A stretch of DNA of 64,000 nucleotides from the NCBI GenBank assembly GCA_949752745.1, contig OX457027.1, positions 80,345,214 through 80,409,213 of the forward strand, written 5' to 3'. Both the position numbers and the translations under genes were made by a program. Every line of letters starts with the position of its first letter. Positions within the stretch are counted from its first letter, which is position 1. Of the stretch, positions 26,201 to 41,200 are shown in pieces. The stretch comes from Protula sp. h YS-2021. Lineage: Eukaryota > Annelida > Polychaeta > Sabellida > Serpulidae. Below the pieces are notes generated by a model. The model was not told where the DNA came from. It saw only the letters and a program-made list of their open reading frames with translations, and ran no database searches.

Positions 26201-29200
26201 GTACCACGGCAAAACAACAGTTACCAAATTTAGAAATCATGCAAAAGGAAAAATATATTGGTAAATATTCAATAGGTGCAAAAACTCCCAAAATTGGCCA
26301 TTAGGTCCTCATTCAGTTTATTTACTTTTTAAAGGCCGCCACTAATTGCGAGTACTCAATTCCTTTACTGTCCTTTAAGAAAATATTACAGCTTCAAAAC
26401 TACACATTTTAACACTTTGTTCTGTTATTTACAAATTCCACTGAAAGATTTTGGAATTTATAAAAAAAAAAAAATTAAAAAAATTTTTTGTCCAAAAATT
26501 TTTCTCATAGGTACAAGATTTCAAATGAAGGAAATATAAGTGCTGTAACATGCTCTTTACAATAACTATTACTGGTTACGGAAACAAAATAACTTTCAAA
26601 ATAAAAAAGTTACAACCCTTCAAGTTTTATTTTTTTTGTTTGACAAAAATCCAATTATCATAATTTGGTAGCAATCTTAAATGCACTGCGAAATTGTTAC
26701 GCATCGTTCGATTTGGCTCATTTTTCCCAAGTTTATTTCCTATACAGCATTGTTTAAGAAAATATAACTTTGATTAAGAATTTCAAAAATAATTGCCCCA
26801 TATAAGGAACAAGACCACAATTACTTCCGCCTTCATTGCCCAATAACAGGAAGACTATTAGCATGGCAGCTGTACTTTTCCGATAATGTTATGATTGTTC
26901 CGGGCAATCAGTAATAAACTTGTGGCATGCTTATGTTCCCAAAGGGTTGTACTAGAGGCATGCTTAAACTCCTTGCAATCAAGCGTATAGTTTTTGAGAA
27001 ATATGACGTCAAAGTTCACTAATTTTTTCATGTTATCGAGCGACTTCGAGATCCATGGGTGCCCCTGTTTGATGCGAGATAGCAAAAAATCCAATTGGTC
27101 AACCCCCAAATATTTTGGTGTTTTTTGCCTTCTCAAGGGTTAGTTTGAAGGATTTAATAAAGCTTGATTTCCCAGCAATGTTGTAGAAGACGTCAGATTT
27201 CGAAATTCTATAAAGAAACATATAAGTAAATTAATTGTGGTCTTAGGCCTGATATGGCATATATGAAAGTGAGAGGTCTAGGACTATAGAAGGATGTTTC
27301 GTCTTATTTTTCCACAAACTGCCATGAATCGGCCCAAAAATATTGAAAACTGTTGCTTTCTAAGCCTTTTGATTATATTGCTTAAATTTTTGTTTTAAAT
27401 GTAGATTTTGTGTGATTTACGATGTCATTTTTTGAAATATTGTAATTTTTATTGATAATTTGAATATCAGGCTTTAAAAGCGCCATATTTAAGTAGAATG
27501 GCTCCAAACCTACATAGGAACAGCTTAAAATTGCCATTTCCGTTTGAATAAAGTGTGAAACAGCCATGTATTTTATGTGATTTTTTGCAAATATCGATGA
27601 TTCTGGGGGGGGGGGGGGTTTATTTTTGGTTTTATGTGGGCATGTTTTTCTGTTTATTCAGCCTGATCATTTGAAAAACTAAACTTTTATTATATGTGTC
27701 ATGAACTGGCTACAAATAGGCAGGTTTTGGTAAGAAATATATATATTTTTTAAAAAGGAGGTAAATATTGATTTTTTTCACTGTTTTACGTTTTTAGCTT
27801 GGATATTTCTGTTGCCAGACACGTAGTTCAAGGTAAAAAAATGTGTGACCGTTTTATGATGTTTAGTACCACGGCAAAACAACAGTTACCAAATTTAGAA
27901 ATCATGCAAAAGGAAAAATATATTGGTAAATATTCAATAGGTGCAAAAACTCCCAAAATTGGCCATTAGGTCCTCATTCAGTTTATTTACTTTTTAAAGG
28001 CCGCCACTAATTGCGAGTACTCAATTCCTTTACTGTCCTTTAAGAAAATATTACAGCTTCAAAACTACACATTTTAACACTTTGTTCTGTTATTTACAAA
28101 TTCCACTGAAAGATTTTGGAATTTATAAAAAAAAAAAAATTAAAAAAATTTTTTGTCCAAAAATTTTTCTCATAGGTACAAGATTTCAAATGAAGGAAAT
28201 ATAAGTGCTGTAACATGCTCTTTACAATAACTATTACTGGTTACGGAAACAAAATAACTTTCAAAATAAAAAAGTTACAACCCTTCAAGTTTTATTTTTT
28301 TTGTTTGACAAAAATCCAATTATCATAATTTGGTAGCAATCTTAAATGCACTGCGAAATTGTTACGCATCGTTCGATTTGGCTCATTTTTCCCAAGTTTA
28401 TTTCCTATACAGCATTGTTTAAGAAAATATAACTTTGATTAAGAATTTCAAAAATAATTGCCCCATATAAGGAACAAGACCACAATTACTTCCGCCTTCA
28501 TTGCCCAATAACAGGAAGACTATTAGCATGGCAGCTGTACTTTTCCGATAATGTTATGATTGTTCCGGGCAATCAGTAATAAACTTGTGGCATGCTTATG
28601 TTCCCAAAGGGTTGTACTAGAGGCATGCTTAAACTCCTTGCAATCAAGCGTATAGTTTTTGAGAAATATGACGTCAAAGTTCACTAATTTTTTCATGTTA
28701 TCGAGCGACTTCGAGATCCATGGGTGCCCCTGTTTGATGCGAGATAGCAAAAAATCCAATTGGTCAACCCCCAAATATTTTGGTGTTTTTTGCCTTCTCA
28801 AGGGTTAGTTTGAAGGATTTAATAAAGCTTGATTTCCCAGCAATGTTGTAGAAGACGTCAGATTTCGAAATTCTATAAAGAAACATATAAGTAAATTAAT
28901 TGTGGTCTTAGGCCTGATATGGCATATATGAAAGTGAGAGGTCTAGGACTATAGAAGGATGTTTCGTCTTATTTTTCCACAAACTGCCATGAATCGGCCC
29001 AAAAATATTGAAAACTGTTGCTTTCTAAGCCTTTTGATTATATTGCTTAAATTTTTGTTTTAAATGTAGATTTTGTGTGATTTACGATGTCATTTTTTGA
29101 AATATTGTAATTTTTATTGATAATTTGAATATCAGGCTTTAAAAGCGCCATATTTAAGTAGAATGGCTCCAAACCTACATAGGAACAGCTTAAAATTGCC

Positions 29201-32200
29201 ATTTCCGTTTGAATAAAGTGTGAAACAGCCATGTATTTTATGTGATTTTTTGCAAATATCGATGATTCTGGGGGGGGGGGGGGTTTATTTTTGGTTTTAT
29301 GTGGGCATGTTTTTCTGTTTATTCAGCCTGATCATTTGAAAAACTAAACTTTTATTATATGTGTCATGAACTGGCTACAAATAGGCAGGTTTTGGTAAGA
29401 AATATATATATTTTTTAAAAAGGAGGTAAATATTGATTTTTTTCACTGTTTTACGTTTTTAGCTTGGATATTTCTGTTGCCAGACACGTAGTTCAAGGTA
29501 AAAAAATGTGTGACCGTTTTATGATGTTTAGTACCACGGCAAAACAACAGTTACCAAATTTAGAAATCATGCAAAAGGAAAAATATATTGGTAAATATTC
29601 AATAGGTGCAAAAACTCCCAAAATTGGCCATTAGGTCCTCATTCAGTTTATTTACTTTTTAAAGGCCGCCACTAATTGCGAGTACTCAATTCCTTTACTG
29701 TCCTTTAAGAAAATATTACAGCTTCAAAACTACACATTTTAACACTTTGTTCTGTTATTTACAAATTCCACTGAAAGATTTTGGAATTTATAAAAAAAAA
29801 AAAATTAAAAAAATTTTTTGTCCAAAAATTTTTCTCATAGGTACAAGATTTCAAATGAAGGAAATATAAGTGCTGTAACATGCTCTTTACAATAACTATT
29901 ACTGGTTACGGAAACAAAATAACTTTCAAAATAAAAAAGTTACAACCCTTCAAGTTTTATTTTTTTTGTTTGACAAAAATCCAATTATCATAATTTGGTA
30001 GCAATCTTAAATGCACTGCGAAATTGTTACGCATCGTTCGATTTGGCTCATTTTTCCCAAGTTTATTTCCTATACAGCATTGTTTAAGAAAATATAACTT
30101 TGATTAAGAATTTCAAAAATAATTGCCCCATATAAGGAACAAGACCACAATTACTTCCGCCTTCATTGCCCAATAACAGGAAGACTATTAGCATGGCAGC
30201 TGTACTTTTCCGATAATGTTATGATTGTTCCGGGCAATCAGTAATAAACTTGTGGCATGCTTATGTTCCCAAAGGGTTGTACTAGAGGCATGCTTAAACT
30301 CCTTGCAATCAAGCGTATAGTTTTTGAGAAATATGACGTCAAAGTTCACTAATTTTTTCATGTTATCGAGCGACTTCGAGATCCATGGGTGCCCCTGTTT
30401 GATGCGAGATAGCAAAAAATCCAATTGGTCAACCCCCAAATATTTTGGTGTTTTTTGCCTTCTCAAGGGTTAGTTTGAAGGATTTAATAAAGCTTGATTT
30501 CCCAGCAATGTTGTAGAAGACGTCAGATTTCGAAATTCTATAAAGAAACATATAAGTAAATTAATTGTGGTCTTAGGCCTGATATGGCATATATGAAAGT
30601 GAGAGGTCTAGGACTATAGAAGGATGTTTCGTCTTATTTTTCCACAAACTGCCATGAATCGGCCCAAAAATATTGAAAACTGTTGCTTTCTAAGCCTTTT
30701 GATTATATTGCTTAAATTTTTGTTTTAAATGTAGATTTTGTGTGATTTACGATGTCATTTTTTGAAATATTGTAATTTTTATTGATAATTTGAATATCAG
30801 GCTTTAAAAGCGCCATATTTAAGTAGAATGGCTCCAAACCTACATAGGAACAGCTTAAAATTGCCATTTCCGTTTGAATAAAGTGTGAAACAGCCATGTA
30901 TTTTATGTGATTTTTTGCAAATATCGATGATTCTGGGGGGGGGGGGGGTTTATTTTTGGTTTTATGTGGGCATGTTTTTCTGTTTATTCAGCCTGATCAT
31001 TTGAAAAACTAAACTTTTATTATATGTGTCATGAACTGGCTACAAATAGGCAGGTTTTGGTAAGAAATATATATATTTTTTAAAAAGGAGGTAAATATTG
31101 ATTTTTTTCACTGTTTTACGTTTTTAGCTTGGATATTTCTGTTGCCAGACACGTAGTTCAAGGTAAAAAAATGTGTGACCGTTTTATGATGTTTAGTACC
31201 ACGGCAAAACAACAGTTACCAAATTTAGAAATCATGCAAAAGGAAAAATATATTGGTAAATATTCAATAGGTGCAAAAACTCCCAAAATTGGCCATTAGG
31301 TCCTCATTCAGTTTATTTACTTTTTAAAGGCCGCCACTAATTGCGAGTACTCAATTCCTTTACTGTCCTTTAAGAAAATATTACAGCTTCAAAACTACAC
31401 ATTTTAACACTTTGTTCTGTTATTTACAAATTCCACTGAAAGATTTTGGAATTTATAAAAAAAAAAAAATTAAAAAAATTTTTTGTCCAAAAATTTTTCT
31501 CATAGGTACAAGATTTCAAATGAAGGAAATATAAGTGCTGTAACATGCTCTTTACAATAACTATTACTGGTTACGGAAACAAAATAACTTTCAAAATAAA
31601 AAAGTTACAACCCTTCAAGTTTTATTTTTTTTGTTTGACAAAAATCCAATTATCATAATTTGGTAGCAATCTTAAATGCACTGCGAAATTGTTACGCATC
31701 GTTCGATTTGGCTCATTTTTCCCAAGTTTATTTCCTATACAGCATTGTTTAAGAAAATATAACTTTGATTAAGAATTTCAAAAATAATTGCCCCATATAA
31801 GGAACAAGACCACAATTACTTCCGCCTTCATTGCCCAATAACAGGAAGACTATTAGCATGGCAGCTGTACTTTTCCGATAATGTTATGATTGTTCCGGGC
31901 AATCAGTAATAAACTTGTGGCATGCTTATGTTCCCAAAGGGTTGTACTAGAGGCATGCTTAAACTCCTTGCAATCAAGCGTATAGTTTTTGAGAAATATG
32001 ACGTCAAAGTTCACTAATTTTTTCATGTTATCGAGCGACTTCGAGATCCATGGGTGCCCCTGTTTGATGCGAGATAGCAAAAAATCCAATTGGTCAACCC
32101 CCAAATATTTTGGTGTTTTTTGCCTTCTCAAGGGTTAGTTTGAAGGATTTAATAAAGCTTGATTTCCCAGCAATGTTGTAGAAGACGTCAGATTTCGAAA

Positions 32201-35200
32201 TTCTATAAAGAAACATATAAGTAAATTAATTGTGGTCTTAGGCCTGATATGGCATATATGAAAGTGAGAGGTCTAGGACTATAGAAGGATGTTTCGTCTT
32301 ATTTTTCCACAAACTGCCATGAATCGGCCCAAAAATATTGAAAACTGTTGCTTTCTAAGCCTTTTGATTATATTGCTTAAATTTTTGTTTTAAATGTAGA
32401 TTTTGTGTGATTTACGATGTCATTTTTTGAAATATTGTAATTTTTATTGATAATTTGAATATCAGGCTTTAAAAGCGCCATATTTAAGTAGAATGGCTCC
32501 AAACCTACATAGGAACAGCTTAAAATTGCCATTTCCGTTTGAATAAAGTGTGAAACAGCCATGTATTTTATGTGATTTTTTGCAAATATCGATGATTCTG
32601 GGGGGGGGGGGTTTATTTTTGGTTTTATGTGGGCATGTTTTTCTGTTTATTCAGCCTGATCATTTGAAAAACTAAACTTTTATTATATGTGTCATGAACT
32701 GGCTACAAATAGGCAGGTTTTGGTAAGAAATATATATATTTTTTAAAAAGGAGGTAAATATTGATTTTTTTCACTGTTTTACGTTTTTAGCTTGGATATT
32801 TCTGTTGCCAGACACGTAGTTCAAGGTAAAAAAATGTGTGACCGTTTTATGATGTTTAGTACCACGGCAAAACAACAGTTACCAAATTTAGAAATCATGC
32901 AAAAGGAAAAATATATTGGTAAATATTCAATAGGTGCAAAAACTCCCAAAATTGGCCATTAGGTCCTCATTCAGTTTATTTACTTTTTAAAGGCCGCCAC
33001 TAATTGCGAGTACTCAATTCCTTTACTGTCCTTTAAGAAAATATTACAGCTTCAAAACTACACATTTTAACACTTTGTTCTGTTATTTACAAATTCCACT
33101 GAAAGATTTTGGAATTTATAAAAAAAAAAAAATTAAAAAAATTTTTTGTCCAAAAATTTTTCTCATAGGTACAAGATTTCAAATGAAGGAAATATAAGTG
33201 CTGTAACATGCTCTTTACAATAACTATTACTGGTTACGGAAACAAAATAACTTTCAAAATAAAAAAGTTACAACCCTTCAAGTTTTATTTTTTTTGTTTG
33301 ACAAAAATCCAATTATCATAATTTGGTAGCAATCTTAAATGCACTGCGAAATTGTTACGCATCGTTCGATTTGGCTCATTTTTCCCAAGTTTATTTCCTA
33401 TACAGCATTGTTTAAGAAAATATAACTTTGATTAAGAATTTCAAAAATAATTGCCCCATATAAGGAACAAGACCACAATTACTTCCGCCTTCATTGCCCA
33501 ATAACAGGAAGACTATTAGCATGGCAGCTGTACTTTTCCGATAATGTTATGATTGTTCCGGGCAATCAGTAATAAACTTGTGGCATGCTTATGTTCCCAA
33601 AGGGTTGTACTAGAGGCATGCTTAAACTCCTTGCAATCAAGCGTATAGTTTTTGAGAAATATGACGTCAAAGTTCACTAATTTTTTCATGTTATCGAGCG
33701 ACTTCGAGATCCATGGGTGCCCCTGTTTGATGCGAGATAGCAAAAAATCCAATTGGTCAACCCCCAAATATTTTGGTGTTTTTTGCCTTCTCAAGGGTTA
33801 GTTTGAAGGATTTAATAAAGCTTGATTTCCCAGCAATGTTGTAGAAGACGTCAGATTTCGAAATTCTATAAAGAAACATATAAGTAAATTAATTGTGGTC
33901 TTAGGCCTGATATGGCATATATGAAAGTGAGAGGTCTAGGACTATAGAAGGATGTTTCGTCTTATTTTTCCACAAACTGCCATGAATCGGCCCAAAAATA
34001 TTGAAAACTGTTGCTTTCTAAGCCTTTTGATTATATTGCTTAAATTTTTGTTTTAAATGTAGATTTTGTGTGATTTACGATGTCATTTTTTGAAATATTG
34101 TAATTTTTATTGATAATTTGAATATCAGGCTTTAAAAGCGCCATATTTAAGTAGAATGGCTCCAAACCTACATAGGAACAGCTTAAAATTGCCATTTCCG
34201 TTTGAATAAAGTGTGAAACAGCCATGTATTTTATGTGATTTTTTGCAAATATCGATGATTCTGGGGGGGGGGGGTTTATTTTTGGTTTTATGTGGGCATG
34301 TTTTTCTGTTTATTCAGCCTGATCATTTGAAAAACTAAACTTTTATTATATGTGTCATGAACTGGCTACAAATAGGCAGGTTTTGGTAAGAAATATATAT
34401 ATTTTTTAAAAAGGAGGTAAATATTGATTTTTTTCACTGTTTTACGTTTTTAGCTTGGATATTTCTGTTGCCAGACACGTAGTTCAAGGTAAAAAAATGT
34501 GTGACCGTTTTATGATGTTTAGTACCACGGCAAAACAACAGTTACCAAATTTAGAAATCATGCAAAAGGAAAAATATATTGGTAAATATTCAATAGGTGC
34601 AAAAACTCCCAAAATTGGCCATTAGGTCCTCATTCAGTTTATTTACTTTTTAAAGGCCGCCACTAATTGCGAGTACTCAATTCCTTTACTGTCCTTTAAG
34701 AAAATATTACAGCTTCAAAACTACACATTTTAACACTTTGTTCTGTTATTTACAAATTCCACTGAAAGATTTTGGAATTTATAAAAAAAAAAAAATTAAA
34801 AAAATTTTTTGTCCAAAAATTTTTCTCATAGGTACAAGATTTCAAATGAAGGAAATATAAGTGCTGTAACATGCTCTTTACAATAACTATTACTGGTTAC
34901 GGAAACAAAATAACTTTCAAAATAAAAAAGTTACAACCCTTCAAGTTTTATTTTTTTTGTTTGACAAAAATCCAATTATCATAATTTGGTAGCAATCTTA
35001 AATGCACTGCGAAATTGTTACGCATCGTTCGATTTGGCTCATTTTTCCCAAGTTTATTTCCTATACAGCATTGTTTAAGAAAATATAACTTTGATTAAGA
35101 ATTTCAAAAATAATTGCCCCATATAAGGAACAAGACCACAATTACTTCCGCCTTCATTGCCCAATAACAGGAAGACTATTAGCATGGCAGCTGTACTTTT

Positions 35201-38200
35201 CCGATAATGTTATGATTGTTCCGGGCAATCAGTAATAAACTTGTGGCATGCTTATGTTCCCAAAGGGTTGTACTAGAGGCATGCTTAAACTCCTTGCAAT
35301 CAAGCGTATAGTTTTTGAGAAATATGACGTCAAAGTTCACTAATTTTTTCATGTTATCGAGCGACTTCGAGATCCATGGGTGCCCCTGTTTGATGCGAGA
35401 TAGCAAAAAATCCAATTGGTCAACCCCCAAATATTTTGGTGTTTTTTGCCTTCTCAAGGGTTAGTTTGAAGGATTTAATAAAGCTTGATTTCCCAGCAAT
35501 GTTGTAGAAGACGTCAGATTTCGAAATTCTATAAAGAAACATATAAGTAAATTAATTGTGGTCTTAGGCCTGATATGGCATATATGAAAGTGAGAGGTCT
35601 AGGACTATAGAAGGATGTTTCGTCTTATTTTTCCACAAACTGCCATGAATCGGCCCAAAAATATTGAAAACTGTTGCTTTCTAAGCCTTTTGATTATATT
35701 GCTTAAATTTTTGTTTTAAATGTAGATTTTGTGTGATTTACGATGTCATTTTTTGAAATATTGTAATTTTTATTGATAATTTGAATATCAGGCTTTAAAA
35801 GCGCCATATTTAAGTAGAATGGCTCCAAACCTACATAGGAACAGCTTAAAATTGCCATTTCCGTTTGAATAAAGTGTGAAACAGCCATGTATTTTATGTG
35901 ATTTTTTGCAAATATCGATGATTCTGGGGGGGGGGGGGGTTTATTTTTGGTTTTATGTGGGCATGTTTTTCTGTTTATTCAGCCTGATCATTTGAAAAAC
36001 TAAACTTTTATTATATGTGTCATGAACTGGCTACAAATAGGCAGGTTTTGGTAAGAAATATATATATTTTTTAAAAAGGAGGTAAATATTGATTTTTTTC
36101 ACTGTTTTACGTTTTTAGCTTGGATATTTCTGTTGCCAGACACGTAGTTCAAGGTAAAAAAATGTGTGACCGTTTTATGATGTTTAGTACCACGGCAAAA
36201 CAACAGTTACCAAATTTAGAAATCATGCAAAAGGAAAAATATATTGGTAAATATTCAATAGGTGCAAAAACTCCCAAAATTGGCCATTAGGTCCTCATTC
36301 AGTTTATTTACTTTTTAAAGGCCGCCACTAATTGCGAGTACTCAATTCCTTTACTGTCCTTTAAGAAAATATTACAGCTTCAAAACTACACATTTTAACA
36401 CTTTGTTCTGTTATTTACAAATTCCACTGAAAGATTTTGGAATTTATAAAAAAAAAAAAATTAAAAAAATTTTTTGTCCAAAAATTTTTCTCATAGGTAC
36501 AAGATTTCAAATGAAGGAAATATAAGTGCTGTAACATGCTCTTTACAATAACTATTACTGGTTACGGAAACAAAATAACTTTCAAAATAAAAAAGTTACA
36601 ACCCTTCAAGTTTTATTTTTTTTGTTTGACAAAAATCCAATTATCATAATTTGGTAGCAATCTTAAATGCACTGCGAAATTGTTACGCATCGTTCGATTT
36701 GGCTCATTTTCCCCAAGTTTATTTCCTATACAGCATTGTTTAAGAAAATATAACTTTGATTAAGAATTTCAAAAATAATTGCCCCATATAAGGAACAAGA
36801 CCACAATTACTTCCGCCTTCATTGCCCAATAACAGGAAGACTATTAGCATGGCAGCTGTACTTTTCCGATAATGTTATGATTGTTCCGGGCAATCAGTAA
36901 TAAACTTGTGGCATGCTTATGTTCCCAAAGGGTTGTACTAGAGGCATGCTTAAACTCCTTGCAATCAAGCGTATAGTTTTTGAGAAATATGACGTCAAAG
37001 TTCACTAATTTTTTCATGTTATCGAGCGACTTCGAGATCCATGGGTGCCCCTGTTTGATGCGAGATAGCAAAAAATCCAATTGGTCAACCCCCAAATATT
37101 TTGGTGTTTTTTGCCTTCTCAAGGGTTAGTTTGAAGGATTTAATAAAGCTTGATTTCCCAGCAATGTTGTAGAAGACGTCAGATTTCGAAATTCTATAAA
37201 GAAACATATAAGTAAATTAATTGTGGTCTTAGGCCTGATATGGCATATATGAAAGTGAGAGGTCTAGGACTATAGAAGGATGTTTCGTCTTATTTTTCCA
37301 CAAACTGCCATGAATCGGCCCAAAAATATTGAAAACTGTTGCTTTCTAAGCCTTTTGATTATATTGCTTAAATTTTTGTTTTAAATGTAGATTTTGTGTG
37401 ATTTACGATGTCATTTTTTGAAATATTGTAATTTTTATTGATAATTTGAATATCAGGCTTTAAAAGCGCCATATTTAAGTAGAATGGCTCCAAACCTACA
37501 TAGGAACAGCTTAAAATTGCCATTTCCGTTTGAATAAAGTGTGAAACAGCCATGTATTTTATGTGATTTTTTGCAAATATCGATGATTCTGGGGGGGGGG
37601 GGGGGTTTATTTTTGGTTTTATGTGGGCATGTTTTTCTGTTTATTCAGCCTGATCATTTGAAAAACTAAACTTTTATTATATGTGTCATGAACTGGCTAC
37701 AAATAGGCAGGTTTTGGTAAGAAATATATATATTTTTTAAAAAGGAGGTAAATATTGATTTTTTTCACTGTTTTACGTTTTTAGCTTGGATATTTCTGTT
37801 GCCAGACACGTAGTTCAAGGTAAAAAAATGTGTGACCGTTTTATGATGTTTAGTACCACGGCAAAACAACAGTTACCAAATTTAGAAATCATGCAAAAGG
37901 AAAAATATATTGGTAAATATTCAATAGGTGCAAAAACTCCCAAAATTGGCCATTAGGTCCTCATTCAGTTTATTTACTTTTTAAAGGCCGCCACTAATTG
38001 CGAGTACTCAATTCCTTTACTGTCCTTTAAGAAAATATTACAGCTTCAAAACTACACATTTTAACACTTTGTTCTGTTATTTACAAATTCCACTGAAAGA
38101 TTTTGGAATTTATAAAAAAAAAAAAATTAAAAAAATTTTTTGTCCAAAAATTTTTCTCATAGGTACAAGATTTCAAATGAAGGAAATATAAGTGCTGTAA

Positions 38201-41200
38201 CATGCTCTTTACAATAACTATTACTGGTTACGGAAACAAAATAACTTTCAAAATAAAAAAGTTACAACCCTTCAAGTTTTATTTTTTTTGTTTGACAAAA
38301 ATCCAATTATCATAATTTGGTAGCAATCTTAAATGCACTGCGAAATTGTTACGCATCGTTCGATTTGGCTCATTTTTCCCAAGTTTATTTCCTATACAGC
38401 ATTGTTTAAGAAAATATAACTTTGATTAAGAATTTCAAAAATAATTGCCCCATATAAGGAACAAGACCACAATTACTTCCGCCTTCATTGCCCAATAACA
38501 GGAAGACTATTAGCATGGCAGCTGTACTTTTCCGATAATGTTATGATTGTTCCGGGCAATCAGTAATAAACTTGTGGCATGCTTATGTTCCCAAAGGGTT
38601 GTACTAGAGGCATGCTTAAACTCCTTGCAATCAAGCGTATAGTTTTTGAGAAATATGACGTCAAAGTTCACTAATTTTTTCATGTTATCGAGCGACTTCG
38701 AGATCCATGGGTGCCCCTGTTTGATGCGAGATAGCAAAAAATCCAATTGGTCAACCCCCAAATATTTTGGTGTTTTTTGCCTTCTCAAGGGTTAGTTTGA
38801 AGGATTTAATAAAGCTTGATTTCCCAGCAATGTTGTAGAAGACGTCAGATTTCGAAATTCTATAAAGAAACATATAAGTAAATTAATTGTGGTCTTAGGC
38901 CTGATATGGCATATATGAAAGTGAGAGGTCTAGGACTATAGAAGGATGTTTCGTCTTATTTTTCCACAAACTGCCATGAATCGGCCCAAAAATATTGAAA
39001 ACTGTTGCTTTCTAAGCCTTTTGATTATATTGCTTAAATTTTTGTTTTAAATGTAGATTTTGTGTGATTTACGATGTCATTTTTTGAAATATTGTAATTT
39101 TTATTGATAATTTGAATATCAGGCTTTAAAAGCGCCATATTTAAGTAGAATGGCTCCAAACCTACATAGGAACAGCTTAAAATTGCCATTTCCGTTTGAA
39201 TAAAGTGTGAAACAGCCATGTATTTTATGTGATTTTTTGCAAATATCGATGATTCTGGGGGGGGGGGGGGTTTATTTTTGGTTTTATGTGGGCATGTTTT
39301 TCTGTTTATTCAGCCTGATCATTTGAAAAACTAAACTTTTATTATATGTGTCATGAACTGGCTACAAATAGGCAGGTTTTGGTAAGAAATATATATATTT
39401 TTTAAAAAGGAGGTAAATATTGATTTTTTTCACTGTTTTACGTTTTTAGCTTGGATATTTCTGTTGCCAGACACGTAGTTCAAGGTAAAAAAATGTGTGA
39501 CCGTTTTATGATGTTTAGTACCACGGCAAAACAACAGTTACCAAATTTAGAAATCATGCAAAAGGAAAAATATATTGGTAAATATTCAATAGGTGCAAAA
39601 ACTCCCAAAATTGGCCATTAGGTCCTCATTCAGTTTATTTACTTTTTAAAGGCCGCCACTAATTGCGAGTACTCAATTCCTTTACTGTCCTTTAAGAAAA
39701 TATTACAGCTTCAAAACTACACATTTTAACACTTTGTTCTGTTATTTACAAATTCCACTGAAAGATTTTGGAATTTATAAAAAAAAAAAAATTAAAAAAA
39801 TTTTTTGTCCAAAAATTTTTCTCATAGGTACAAGATTTCAAATGAAGGAAATATAAGTGCTGTAACATGCTCTTTACAATAACTATTACTGGTTACGGAA
39901 ACAAAATAACTTTCAAAATAAAAAAGTTACAACCCTTCAAGTTTTATTTTTTTTGTTTGACAAAAATCCAATTATCATAATTTGGTAGCAATCTTAAATG
40001 CACTGCGAAATTGTTACGCATCGTTCGATTTGGCTCATTTTCCCCAAGTTTATTTCCTATACAGCATTGTTTAAGAAAATATAACTTTGATTAAGAATTT
40101 CAAAAATAATTGCCCCATATAAGGAACAAGACCACAATTACTTCCGCCTTCATTGCCCAATAACAGGAAGACTATTAGCATGGCAGCTGTACTTTTCCGA
40201 TAATGTTATGATTGTTCCGGGCAATCAGTAATAAACTTGTGGCATGCTTATGTTCCCAAAGGGTTGTACTAGAGGCATGCTTAAACTCCTTGCAATCAAG
40301 CGTATAGTTTTTGAGAAATATGACGTCAAAGTTCACTAATTTTTTCATGTTATCGAGCGACTTCGAGATCCATGGGTGCCCCTGTTTGATGCGAGATAGC
40401 AAAAAATCCAATTGGTCAACCCCCAAATATTTTGGTGTTTTTTGCCTTCTCAAGGGTTAGTTTGAAGGATTTAATAAAGCTTGATTTCCCAGCAATGTTG
40501 TAGAAGACGTCAGATTTCGAAATTCTATAAAGAAACATATAAGTAAATTAATTGTGGTCTTAGGCCTGATATGGCATATATGAAAGTGAGAGGTCTAGGA
40601 CTATAGAAGGATGTTTCGTCTTATTTTTCCACAAACTGCCATGAATCGGCCCAAAAATATTGAAAACTGTTGCTTTCTAAGCCTTTTGATTATATTGCTT
40701 AAATTTTTGTTTTAAATGTAGATTTTGTGTGATTTACGATGTCATTTTTTGAAATATTGTAATTTTTATTGATAATTTGAATATCAGGCTTTAAAAGCGC
40801 CATATTTAAGTAGAATGGCTCCAAACCTACATAGGAACAGCTTAAAATTGCCATTTCCGTTTGAATAAAGTGTGAAACAGCCATGTATTTTATGTGATTT
40901 TTTGCAAATATCGATGATTCTGGGGGGGGGGGGGGGTTTATTTTTGGTTTTATGTGGGCATGTTTTTCTGTTTATTCAGCCTGATCATTTGAAAAACTAA
41001 ACTTTTATTATATGTGTCATGAACTGGCTACAAATAGGCAGGTTTTGGTAAGAAATATATATATTTTTTAAAAAGGAGGTAAATATTGATTTTTTTCACT
41101 GTTTTACGTTTTTAGCTTGGATATTTCTGTTGCCAGACACGTAGTTCAAGGTAAAAAAATGTGTGACCGTTTTATGATGTTTAGTACCACGGCAAAACAA

